NCBI GenBank assembly: GCA_042573625.1 | Contig: JBHPCZ010000025.1 | Coordinates: 1 to 39,165, forward strand | Source of the DNA: JBHPCZ01 sp042573625 | GTDB taxonomy: Bacteria; Desulfobacterota; Desulfobacteria; Desulfobacterales; UBA11574 | DNA: 39,165 nt | Direction of reading: 5' to 3' | Part shown: positions 9,804 through 16,763 of the stretch, one piece after another | Numbering within the stretch: position 1 is the first letter of the stretch | Layout: every line of letters begins with the position of its first letter | The notes under the pieces: generated by a model | What the model was told of the DNA's origin: nothing | What the model saw: the letters and a program-made list of their open reading frames with translations, nothing else | Database searches by the model: none | Made by a program: the position numbers and the translations under genes

Positions 9804-10252
9804 AAAATCCGGGCCCGGCCTTGGTTTGCCCCTGAAAGGGGCTGCTCTCCTGCAATCCGGACAAGTTAGAAGTGCCTAAAGTTATGGAGTCGCTTTGCTC
9901 CGCTGATTTTATATAATTGGCAGAATTCCTTAACTTTAGCTTACTTTAAACCCTGGCCCAGACTGATCACCATTACGCTTTACCAAAAAGACAGGTTTTG
10001 AATGATGCATGTGTTATCTCAATATATTTGCGAGTCGCACCAGGGCGGGCTTTAGTTCACTTCAAACTCTTGCAATGCTTTTTCAGGCAGAGCCGGACAA
10101 CTCTGGCCTGGCCCAGAGGACCAAGTTTTTCTGGACTAAATAACTTTTAACCCAAATTGGGATTTTATCCATACGCAATGATAGGCTTGTAAACACGGAA
10201 AGATTTGAGTTGTAGATGCAAATATGATAAATATGTATAATATTATATGAGC
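9804..10252. other. Intergenic region with imperfect hairpin element at 9870-9945
   Basis: No gene is supported in this stretch. A long imperfect palindrome occupies about 9870-9945: the left arm contains AAGTGCCTAAAGTTATGGAG, and the right arm, read on the other strand, is AAGTAAGCTAAAGTTAAGGA. The loop contains a small GGAG...CTCC stem. It looks like a repeat unit or a structured transcript end after the PAS/HisKA gene. It has no adjacent run of T, so a classical intrinsic terminator is not claimed. Confidence 0.45.
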
Positions 10253-10390
10253 CTTCGCATGAGCTCAGCCGAAGTCAAACCATAATGAACTATTGCGAGC
10301 CCTTAATAACGAAGCAAATGAAAGCCTCCGGCTCGCCCTTTAGGGTGAAAATTGATGATTAAAAAAAATCATCATCCGATTTGCCATCGG
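10253..10390 (+). promoter_or_regulatory. Multi-hairpin leader upstream of the cNMP/PilZ gene
   Basis: Four successive inverted repeats lie 130-265 bases upstream of the gene at 10519: CTTCG/CGAAG (10253-10274), GCGAGCC/GGCTCGC (10295-10336), TGATGATT/AATCATCA (10353-10374) and CCGAT/ATCGG (10376-10390). The downstream gene encodes a PilZ-type protein, so a cyclic-di-GMP riboswitch was considered. The fragments CAAACCAT and AAAGCCTCCGGC recall parts of the GEMM-I consensus, but spacing and stems do not match convincingly. It may instead be a structured 5' UTR or tandem palindromic repeats. Confidence 0.35.
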
Positions 10391-10518
10391 GGTAAAATGT
10401 ATGATTCTGTGATTTTATTTAAACCCGCTTCAATTAAGTAGTTTAAAGATTAGCATCAATTTTCATGCAAGATTCAGGTATGAATAGGGTCGGATAATAA
10501 CCCAGGAGGTGTTAAATC

Positions 10519-11223
10519 ATGTTTCAGATTTCAACAAAAGAGAATTATCAGGATGGTCAGGTTATTTTTGAAGAAGGCAGTTATGGGGATCAAGTCTATG
10601 TGATTATATCCGGTGCCGTTGAGATTTCCAAAATCGGTAGAGAGAAAAAGTTTGTCGTCAATACACTTAAGGCGGGTGAGGTGTTCGGCGAACTGGGTTT
10701 CTTCGGTGGTTTCGAACGGACAGCCACGGCCAATGCTGTTGGAAAGACCACGATCGGCCGAGTTGAATTGGCATCCGCGGAATCAGAACTTGGCAAAGTA
10801 TCCAAGGATGTCAGGCTTCTCTTAATGTTAATGGTGGAACGATACAAAAATTTGATCGACAGAGCCTCAGAGGCTACCTATCGAACAGATCCCCGTATTC
10901 CGAAGACCTTGTTTGTGACTTACCAGGATAGTGAGTCCTTCATTAAAGCTTCAACGATTAAGGCGTCTACAGGGAATCTCAGTGTCGGCGGCCTTTTCAT
11001 CAAGACGGATACGCCGTTCAATCCGGGAGAGCAGTTTTTACTCGATCTAAAACTGCCGGACACTGCCAATCCTATTAGTGTTACTTGTGAAGTGGCATGG
11101 GCGAAAGAGAAAAATGATGAAGCCCAGGGCTCTGCGGGCATGGGCGTAAAGTTTCTTGAAATGTCTGAAACGGATGAGCATACACTGACGCAATACATCA
11201 ATAATGTAATGATAGCAGGATAA
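10519..11223 (+). CDS. Cyclic nucleotide-binding domain + PilZ-like domain protein
   Basis: 234 residues, with a strong GGAGGT Shine-Dalgarno 9 bases before the ATG. The N-terminal cNMP-binding fold covers about 1-118: DGQVIFEEGSYGDQVYVI near residue 11, then GEVFGELGFFGGFERTATA, close to the phosphate-binding cassette pattern. The C-terminal part (about 133-230) resembles the PilZ variant common in deltaproteobacteria, with NLSVGGLFIKTD corresponding to the D/NxSxxG motif. The usual RxxxR motif is not clear (RIPKTLFVTY lies in its place), so c-di-GMP binding is uncertain. No DNA-binding domain is present, so it is probably a signalling adaptor. It is followed after 50 bases by another cNMP-binding gene on the same strand. 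Confidence 0.85.
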   Translation: MFQISTKENYQDGQVIFEEGSYGDQVYVIISGAVEISKIGREKKFVVNTLKAGEVFGELGFFGGFERTATANAVGKTTIGRVELASAESELGKVSKDVRLLLMLMVERYKNLIDRASEATYRTDPRIPKTLFVTYQDSESFIKASTIKASTGNLSVGGLFIKTDTPFNPGEQFLLDLKLPDTANPISVTCEVAWAKEKNDEAQGSAGMGVKFLEMSETDEHTLTQYINNVMIAG

Positions 11224-11273
11224 GATAATGCTAAAAAACCATCGGTATGAAATGATTATTTAGGGAGACAAAT

Positions 11274-11777
11274 ATGATCGAATCAAAATATCTTAAAGAT
11301 GATATTCAGAATATACAGAAGCTTTTTTCAATTCCTGCCTTGAAACATTTCGAGACAAAGAATCTCGGGGAAATGATTCGCTTGAGCAAAATCAGGCAAT
11401 ACGAAGATGGAGAAACAATTATAAAAGAGGGCGATGTTGATCCCTGGCTTTACTTTCTCCTCTCCGGCGAGGTGAGAATAGAAAAAAAAGGCGTTGAAAT
11501 CACGACAATGAGCCAGATGGGTGAAATTTTCGGTGAAATGAGACTCCTCGACAGTTTAAGCAGGTCAGCATCGGTATTTTCAGTAGGGAAGACCGTCTGC
11601 CTGGCCGTCAACACTTCAGCTACAGACAGAATCTCTTCTGATGATGAAAACACCAATTTTTTAATAATGTTATACAGGGTATTCGCGGAATACGTTTCGA
11701 TTCGGCTGCGCATATCAAACGAAGAACTGGTTAAGACCAAAAGGCAGCTCGAGCAGTTGATGGAAGAAAATAAATGA
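11274..11777 (+). CDS. Cyclic nucleotide-binding domain protein
   Basis: 167 residues, mostly one cNMP-binding domain: YEDGETIIKEGDVDPWLYFL near residue 43, then GEIFGEMRLLDSLSRSASVF near 83. A C-terminal helix ends EELVKTKRQLEQLMEENK, likely a short coiled coil. No HTH is seen, so this is not a Crp-type transcription factor. AGGGAG lies upstream of the ATG. The TGA stop overlaps the ATG of the radical SAM gene (ATGA, 11774-11777), which implies translational coupling and suggests the two products act together, perhaps as a ligand-sensing partner for the enzyme. Function is not known. Confidence 0.85.
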   Translation: MIESKYLKDDIQNIQKLFSIPALKHFETKNLGEMIRLSKIRQYEDGETIIKEGDVDPWLYFLLSGEVRIEKKGVEITTMSQMGEIFGEMRLLDSLSRSASVFSVGKTVCLAVNTSATDRISSDDENTNFLIMLYRVFAEYVSIRLRISNEELVKTKRQLEQLMEENK

Positions 11778-12775
11778 AAAGCAGGAAAACCGTAGCTTTT
11801 TCTAGGGATTCGACAAATGTTTTCTTTCATATTCTGACACGCTGCAACCTCAAATGCCGGCACTGCTATATCAATCCCGATCAACACGGAAAAAACACAC
11901 TTTCCCTCTCGACCATAAAGACATGGCTCAGTGTATTTGCTAAACAAAACAAAGCATCGAATGTTATTTTCCTGGGCGGTGAACCCACGCTTCACCCAGA
12001 TCTATGGCGTGCCATAAAACATGCCGGGGATATGGGTTACAGTTCAGTTACGGTTGACACGAACGGATATCTCTTCAATAACATTCTGTCGAAGGTTGCC
12101 CCCGATGATGTTGATTTTTTCAGTTTCAGTCTGGATGGTGCCACCCGAAAAACCAATGATATGATCCGTGGTGAGGGATCCTATGACACATGTGTTTCGG
12201 GCATCAGACAGGCGAGTTCCAGAGGATTTAACACCAGCCTCATTTACACGGTAAGCAGCGCCAATATTTACGAACTTGAAATGATGGCATCCCTTTTAAA
12301 AGACCTTGGACTTGACCGGTTTTTCATACAGATTATCGGCATCAGAGGGAGATCTGCCAAAAGCGGCACCGGAAAACTGCAGGTTTCCAGAGAAGAGTGG
12401 CTGGGTATAATTCCTGAAATAGCTTTGAAAATAGCTGAACTCGGCATAACGGTTACGTATCCGAAAGTTTTTCTGGATCCCGAAGAGTCCTTTGAGTGTG
12501 CCGGTTTGGTAGCGGAGAATTATTTTATATTTCCCAACGGGAGAGTTTATCAATGTCCATTGTGTGAGGATTACCCGATTCACAGTATGATATTCAACCA
12601 AGACCAACTGATCGGAACAGAAAAGATTAACGAACGCGATTTTTTTGAACTTAACATTCCTGAAGGATGTGTCATGAACAGAATGATACAGCCTGAAAAT
12701 TTAAGATATAACCCAAACGGCAGCCCGGAATATAAAATCGCGTGCTGTATGCTCAAAGAGGAGATCAATGGGTAG
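11774..12775 (+). CDS. Radical SAM protein coupled to a cNMP-binding partner
   Basis: 333 residues. The SAM-cluster motif CxxxCxxC is present as TRCNLKCRHCY near residue 19, and GGEPTLHP near 62 is the GGE motif that contacts SAM. The barrel is that of the MoaA/SPASM-like superfamily. The C-terminal region has cysteines suited to an auxiliary cluster (FECAGLV, YQCPLCED, EGCVMN, IACCMLK), so a SPASM or twitch-like cluster is plausible. No peptide substrate gene is obvious next door. The ATG overlaps the stop of the preceding cNMP gene. SPASM-type enzymes usually modify peptides or proteins; the substrate here is unknown, and linkage to cyclic-nucleotide signalling is inference from coupling. 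Confidence 0.88.
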   Translation: MKSRKTVAFSRDSTNVFFHILTRCNLKCRHCYINPDQHGKNTLSLSTIKTWLSVFAKQNKASNVIFLGGEPTLHPDLWRAIKHAGDMGYSSVTVDTNGYLFNNILSKVAPDDVDFFSFSLDGATRKTNDMIRGEGSYDTCVSGIRQASSRGFNTSLIYTVSSANIYELEMMASLLKDLGLDRFFIQIIGIRGRSAKSGTGKLQVSREEWLGIIPEIALKIAELGITVTYPKVFLDPEESFECAGLVAENYFIFPNGRVYQCPLCEDYPIHSMIFNQDQLIGTEKINERDFFELNIPEGCVMNRMIQPENLRYNPNGSPEYKIACCMLKEEING

Positions 12776-12843
12776 TTCGAATTGCGCATGACATATTTTC
12801 AGGATATTGAGATTGAAGTAAAGAACCCGAGTGAGGAGTTATT

Positions 12844-13410
12844 ATGGAATGTCCAATGTGCGGAGATATTGACAACCAGGTGATCGATTCAAGACTGACC
12901 AAAGATGGAATTTCCATTCGGCGGCGTCGGAAATGCCTTTCCTGCTCAGGCAGATTTACCACGTATGAAGCCACTGAAGAACGACTGCTGTCTGTTTTGA
13001 TTCGAAATACAGCAGGGCATGGCGTGACGATCCCCAAGTTTGAAGCAATGCTCTCTTTTTTATCAAACACGTTAAAGGCCTTGTCAGTAGAGACGAAACA
13101 GCTCATTGAAAAAGTGAGCAGGTTTGAGAAGGCTCAGGCGGATTTGAAATACAAAGATGCGGTTTCGGTTCGGGCACCATCCAGAAAGACCTCCGCTGCA
13201 AAAACGGCCGCGGTTCGAAAAACAACGGCTCCGACATCGACGGACGCGGTTCTCAAGGTCATTAAGCGGCACAAAAAGGGTGTGGGCATCCAAAAATTAA
13301 GGGACAGAACAGGCTTTGATGACAAAAAGATCAGGAACATCGTTTACCGGGCAGAAAAACAGGGCAAAATAATAAGAAAGGGCAGAGGGGTCTATACAAT
13401 CGTACCCTGA
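12844..13410 (+). CDS. NrdR-type zinc ribbon fused to coiled coil and winged helix
   Basis: 188 residues. The N-terminus is a close copy of the NrdR zinc ribbon: CPMC at 3-6, DSRLTKDGISIRRRRKC, then CLSC and GRFTTYE. NrdR normally continues with an ATP-cone that senses dATP/ATP; here that domain is absent. Instead there is a helical region (about 65-105), a basic Ala/Lys/Thr-rich linker (about 110-135) and a small winged-helix-like domain (about 136-187) with TGFDDKKIRNIVYRAEKQGK and a GVYTI wing. The region from about residue 65 onward is homologous to the whole protein at 36397-36771. It is probably a DNA-binding protein. It is unlikely to be the genuine NrdR because the ATP-cone is missing. 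It sits 68 bases after the radical SAM gene. Confidence 0.8.
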   Translation: MECPMCGDIDNQVIDSRLTKDGISIRRRRKCLSCSGRFTTYEATEERLLSVLIRNTAGHGVTIPKFEAMLSFLSNTLKALSVETKQLIEKVSRFEKAQADLKYKDAVSVRAPSRKTSAAKTAAVRKTTAPTSTDAVLKVIKRHKKGVGIQKLRDRTGFDDKKIRNIVYRAEKQGKIIRKGRGVYTIVP

Positions 13411-13433
13411 ATGAGCTTAATTAGGGTTGTCAA

Positions 13434-13715
13434 ATGAAGACGATTCGTCAGCGGATAATCTCTCGCCTAAGTGAGGAAGAGATGGACGCCAGGGAAATCT
13501 CCCAGGCGATGGGAATCAGGGAAAAAGAAGTTTATGAACAGCTCCCACATATTGCACGCACCCTAAAACCCCGAGGGAAGAAACTGATAATCAGTCCTTC
13601 CCTATGCAAGGAGTGCGGGTTTGTTTTTAAAGAACGGAAGCGTTTTACACCGCCGTCTCGCTGCCCACGTTGTAAAGGGGAGTGGATTGAGCGCCCGGCG
13701 TATCGGGTCAGTTAA
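13434..13715 (+). CDS. Small HTH + zinc-ribbon transcriptional regulator (COG3357-like)
   Basis: 93 residues. The N-terminal half is a compact winged/HTH domain (RISRL-type helix, then MDAREISQAMGIREKEVYEQL). The C-terminal half is a rubredoxin-like zinc ribbon, with CKECGFVFK and CPRCKGEW. This pairing matches the predicted regulators grouped as HTH fused to Zn-ribbon, better known from archaea and anaerobic bacteria. It begins 23 bases after the NrdR-ribbon gene on the same strand, so they may be co-transcribed. Target genes unknown. Confidence 0.8.
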   Translation: MKTIRQRIISRLSEEEMDAREISQAMGIREKEVYEQLPHIARTLKPRGKKLIISPSLCKECGFVFKERKRFTPPSRCPRCKGEWIERPAYRVS

Positions 13716-14162
13716 ACTGTCCCGACCTATACTTGACTTGGCGGAATCAATTGGGTGGGTCAATACATTGCTTGACAGTTCAACCCTCAGAATTTGATAT
13801 CACAAACAATTGAACTGCCGTCAAAAGGGAAGGTAACCCGCAGATAGTCCAACAGCTATTGTTTTGGGATACCTTTTGAATATGCCAGAAAATTAGGCTC
13901 TTGATAATAGGTCGTTATTGCAGGTATCGCAGATTTGCCAATGGATCTTCATTGCTCAGTGATGTAGTGGTGTTAATACTAAAGCAAATTGTGGAATCGA
14001 ATCGATTGTTAATACTTTTATTGGATTAACTTGATTGGACAATGATTGTTTCAGGTTTGGAAAATGAAACATGCATTGGTATTGTTAGCTGTTTAAGCAT
14101 AGCAGGGATTTGAGCATAGGATAATTATCCTTAAGCTCTGAAATATTGATAATATCACCCGT
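13716..14162. other. Intergenic region with hairpin at 13772-13824
   Basis: No gene is supported. An inverted repeat follows the regulator gene: TTGACAGTTCAA (13772-13783) pairs with TTGAACTGCCGTCAA (13810-13824), leaving a 3-base bulge. This could end the 10.5-13.7 kb transcript, although no T-run follows. The remaining AT-rich sequence, including two GTTAATAC copies near 13974 and 14009, shows nothing identifiable. Confidence 0.4.
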
Positions 14163-14303
14163 TTAATCGGCTGGTACATGATTTGTCGTTACTTTTGCAA
14201 GAAGCCTTCCTTCAGTTCCAATCACCTGTGTTCGGATAACCGTGACACACTTGCCTTTTCGAACAAAACCTTCGTTCAGTAGGCGATATATTCGACCATA
14301 GTT
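14163..14303 (-). pseudogene. C-terminal fragment of a PaaI/hotdog-type thioesterase
   Basis: On the minus strand an open stretch of 46 codons ends at TAA (14163-14165) and is closed upstream by an in-frame TAA (14304-14306), with no start codon. The peptide includes NEGFVRKGKCVTVIRTQVIG followed by TEGRLLAKVTTNHVPAD. This resembles the last two beta strands of hotdog-fold acyl-CoA thioesterases (pattern GRxxxxxxVxVxxxxGxLxAxxT). It is read as a remnant; the rest of the gene is missing. The family call rests on pattern recognition only. Confidence 0.4.
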
Positions 14304-14342
14304 TTAAATTTTAGTTTTTATTTTTCCAAGTTCCTAAACACG

Positions 14343-15821
14343 TTACAGGGAGTATGCGAAATCATTGTAGGCCATTAAAGAAAGAATGGTTGATACCCTA
14401 ACCCGTTTATTAAAAACATGGGGTAACATTTTCAAAATAAACTTTGACCGCGGCATATTACGAGAAAAAAGCAGCGTAATCAGTCGGAAAGCAAAAAGAA
14501 GACGGTATTTAAATTTTACGGGATCAAGTTCGTTGGAACGTTTCCAAAAGTCGACTTCCCAATAATAATTCAGCTTTTTTATTATGGAATCAAATGAGTA
14601 GACGGTCTGAATGATTCGCTTGTAGTTTACCAATAATTCTTTAGGAGACATTTTCAAAGGATGAAAGACAACATGTTTGGTATCATATTTTGTCCAGTTT
14701 TTATGCAGGATCCGTCTATTTTTTTCTAACCGGGCAAATAACTCGGTCCCCGGAAAAGGGGTGAGAATATTAATCAACGGCATCAATAGATTGGATTCTT
14801 GGATAAAATCTATCAAGTCGTCAAAGGTCTTGTGGGTGTCCAAATCATTGCCGACAATGAACGAACTGTGGACCAATATCCCATGTGACTGGATTTTTTG
14901 TATTGCTTCAAAATAATTATAACGTTGATTGATCCCCTTATGCATACCATCGAGGTTTTCTTTTGAGAGAGATTCAAAGCCGATAAAGATTGCCCCGCAA
15001 CCGCTGTCTTTCATTAATTTGAGCAGCTCATTTTCTTTGGAAATATTAATTGAAGCCTGGCACATCCAGTTGATATCGTAAGATTTGATTGCCCTGAACA
15101 ATTTTAGGGCGAATGCCTTGTCAGCAATAATATTGTCGTCGACAAAGAATATGGAGTGTTTTGTCTTATATTTGACGCCGGAATTTTTAATATCCCGCAG
15201 TTCTTCAAGGACCTGTGGGATGGTTTTGCTTCTAATCTTCCGTCCGTCGAATGCGTATACCGAACAGAATTCACATCGAAAGGGACATCCTTTTGTGGTC
15301 TGAACAACTTCAAAAAAGTATCGTTCTTTACTCAGAGAAGCCCGAATGGGCATCGGGGCGACCTGTAGGTCGGCGGATTGCTCGGTTTTGTAAAGTCTTT
15401 TTAAGCAACCGTTTTCGGCATCCTGTAAAAGCGTGCCCCATACAGACTCGGCTTCTCCGATGACTACACTATCGCAATGTTGGAGCGCTTCTTCAGAACA
15501 CATGGAGGGATGTATGCCGCCTAAAACGGTTATTGTTCCTTTGCTCTTGTAAGCTTCAGCGATCTCATACGCCCTTTGGGCGAACATCGTTCGGACACTG
15601 ATCCCCACGATTTCTGCCTCCCAAGTATAGTCTATGTCTTCGATATTTTCGTCGAATATCCTGATCTCATGGTGTTGAGGCGTTAATGCAACCAACGTGG
15701 GAATGGCCAGCAAGTAGGAAACATATCGTCTGGATTTTAAAAAGGTCGAGTAAAATTCATAATCGTAAAAGCCTTTTTTACTGTCGGAGTTGTTCATTGG
15801 AATAACTAATGCGATTTTCAT
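14343..15821 (-). CDS. B12-binding domain radical SAM protein
   Basis: 492 residues, beginning MKIALVIPMNNSD. The N-terminal part (about 1-150) looks like a cobalamin-binding Rossmann domain, with AEIVGISVRTMFAQRAYEIA and VLGGIHPSMCSEEAL. The radical SAM cluster is TKGCPFRCEFCSVY near residues 178-186. The C-terminal extension (about 360-492) is hydrophobic and basic (ITLLFSRNMPRSKF). Members of this group carry out methylations and rearrangements in lipid, hopanoid or pigment pathways; the substrate cannot be named here. GAAAAGG lies upstream of the ATG. It is the last gene of the minus-strand island but is separated from the ABM gene by 222 bases, so it may have its own promoter. Confidence 0.85.
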   Translation of the reverse strand: MKIALVIPMNNSDSKKGFYDYEFYSTFLKSRRYVSYLLAIPTLVALTPQHHEIRIFDENIEDIDYTWEAEIVGISVRTMFAQRAYEIAEAYKSKGTITVLGGIHPSMCSEEALQHCDSVVIGEAESVWGTLLQDAENGCLKRLYKTEQSADLQVAPMPIRASLSKERYFFEVVQTTKGCPFRCEFCSVYAFDGRKIRSKTIPQVLEELRDIKNSGVKYKTKHSIFFVDDNIIADKAFALKLFRAIKSYDINWMCQASINISKENELLKLMKDSGCGAIFIGFESLSKENLDGMHKGINQRYNYFEAIQKIQSHGILVHSSFIVGNDLDTHKTFDDLIDFIQESNLLMPLINILTPFPGTELFARLEKNRRILHKNWTKYDTKHVVFHPLKMSPKELLVNYKRIIQTVYSFDSIIKKLNYYWEVDFWKRSNELDPVKFKYRLLFAFRLITLLFSRNMPRSKFILKMLPHVFNKRVRVSTILSLMAYNDFAYSL

Positions 15822-16043
15822 TTTTAAACCTTTTCAAACCGGTTGTTCCACTTTCTTAAATACACTTCCTTAGAAGCGCCGTCCGCCGGCGTGTCTTCTT
15901 CCTCCCCGACTGCCGGCAGTCCGAGGATGTAAGTAATAACTAAAAAGCCAGCGATTTTATTTGTCGCTAAGTAAAGACGTTGTTTGCGAGACCAATGAAG
16001 TGATGAGCTCGGAGACTTTAATTTTCCGCATATCGTATAATTT

Positions 16044-16376
16044 CTATAGGTTTCTTTTGCTCCTAACGGCAGCAATGGCTTCCATTCCTTCCGAATGGGA
16101 AACCATGTGAATTTCAATTTTCGGCGGTTCGCATAAAAGGCTCTTTGTTCCAAGCAAAACGCTGAATCTGTTTGACGTTATGTGCTCATCCAAGTCTTCG
16201 CGGGTTTCCCATTCCGAAATCAGGTTGAAGACATTCTTGTCTTTAATGTCACAGAAGATGCCATAGCTCAGACATCCGCTTTCTTTTCCCGGTGCCTCAA
16301 TCAATGAAATAAGCGTTTGCATGACCTCTTTCTGTTTTTCCATGAAAGAGCATATTGTTATTCTGATCATGATCAT
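16044..16376 (-). CDS. ABM-superfamily (antibiotic biosynthesis monooxygenase-like) protein, copy 1
   Basis: 110 residues with the ferredoxin-like ABM fold pattern: MQTLISLIEAPGKESGCLSY, then NVFNLISEWETREDLDEHIT. Such small dimeric proteins include quinol monooxygenases and haem-degrading enzymes, but the family also covers non-enzymatic members. It is about 80% identical by eye to the product of 19888-20217. AAGGAA precedes ATG 16376; a second ATG at 16370 is possible. It lies 89 bases downstream of the small acidic gene in the hcp cluster. A monooxygenase role is doubtful in an anaerobe; oxygen or NO detoxification is conceivable. Confidence 0.82.
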   Translation of the reverse strand: MIMIRITICSFMEKQKEVMQTLISLIEAPGKESGCLSYGIFCDIKDKNVFNLISEWETREDLDEHITSNRFSVLLGTKSLLCEPPKIEIHMVSHSEGMEAIAAVRSKRNL

Positions 16377-16465
16377 GAGAGATTTCCTTTTCTAAATCAA
16401 AAACATTACGACAGATGCGTCAAACCAATTTGGATAACCGGTACGTGCTTTGTTATTTTAAAAAG

Positions 16466-16714
16466 TTAAAGAGATTCGACATTATTCCTGAGTTGTTGAA
16501 TCTGAAAAGCAAGACCGATGCATTGTTTTCCATCCATGCAGGTATCCGCATCTTCCGGTTCCAAATAAGTTTTTAAATGATGATCACCCTTTTTAAGGTC
16601 AACGATATATGCTTTCTTATCACTATCGTAATCGACATCAACATCCATTCCGCATTCACCAACATCAGGAAAGATGGATTTAATTTTTTTACATAATTCA
16701 TTATTATCGTGCAT
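16466..16714 (-). CDS. Small acidic hypothetical protein of the hcp cluster
   Basis: 82 residues, not recognised. It is acidic (VGECGMDVDVDYDSDKKAYI) with four cysteines (C8, C20, C59, C65) and a mixed beta/alpha look. GAGGAAAC lies 6-13 bases before the ATG on the minus strand, supporting translation. It follows hcp by 49 bases and is probably co-transcribed. A role as a partner or maturation factor for Hcp is only guilt by association. Confidence 0.7.
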   Translation of the reverse strand: MHDNNELCKKIKSIFPDVGECGMDVDVDYDSDKKAYIVDLKKGDHHLKTYLEPEDADTCMDGKQCIGLAFQIQQLRNNVESL

Positions 16715-16763
16715 GATTCGTTTCCTCTGTTTTTTTGATTATTTAAGTGCATCTAAAAATTTG

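Noticed and set aside
15824..16153. Minus-strand frame of 109 codons between the B12 radical SAM gene and ABM copy 1
   Set aside because: It overlaps the well-supported ABM copy 1 in another frame, has no ribosome site, and its non-overlapping part shows no family pattern.
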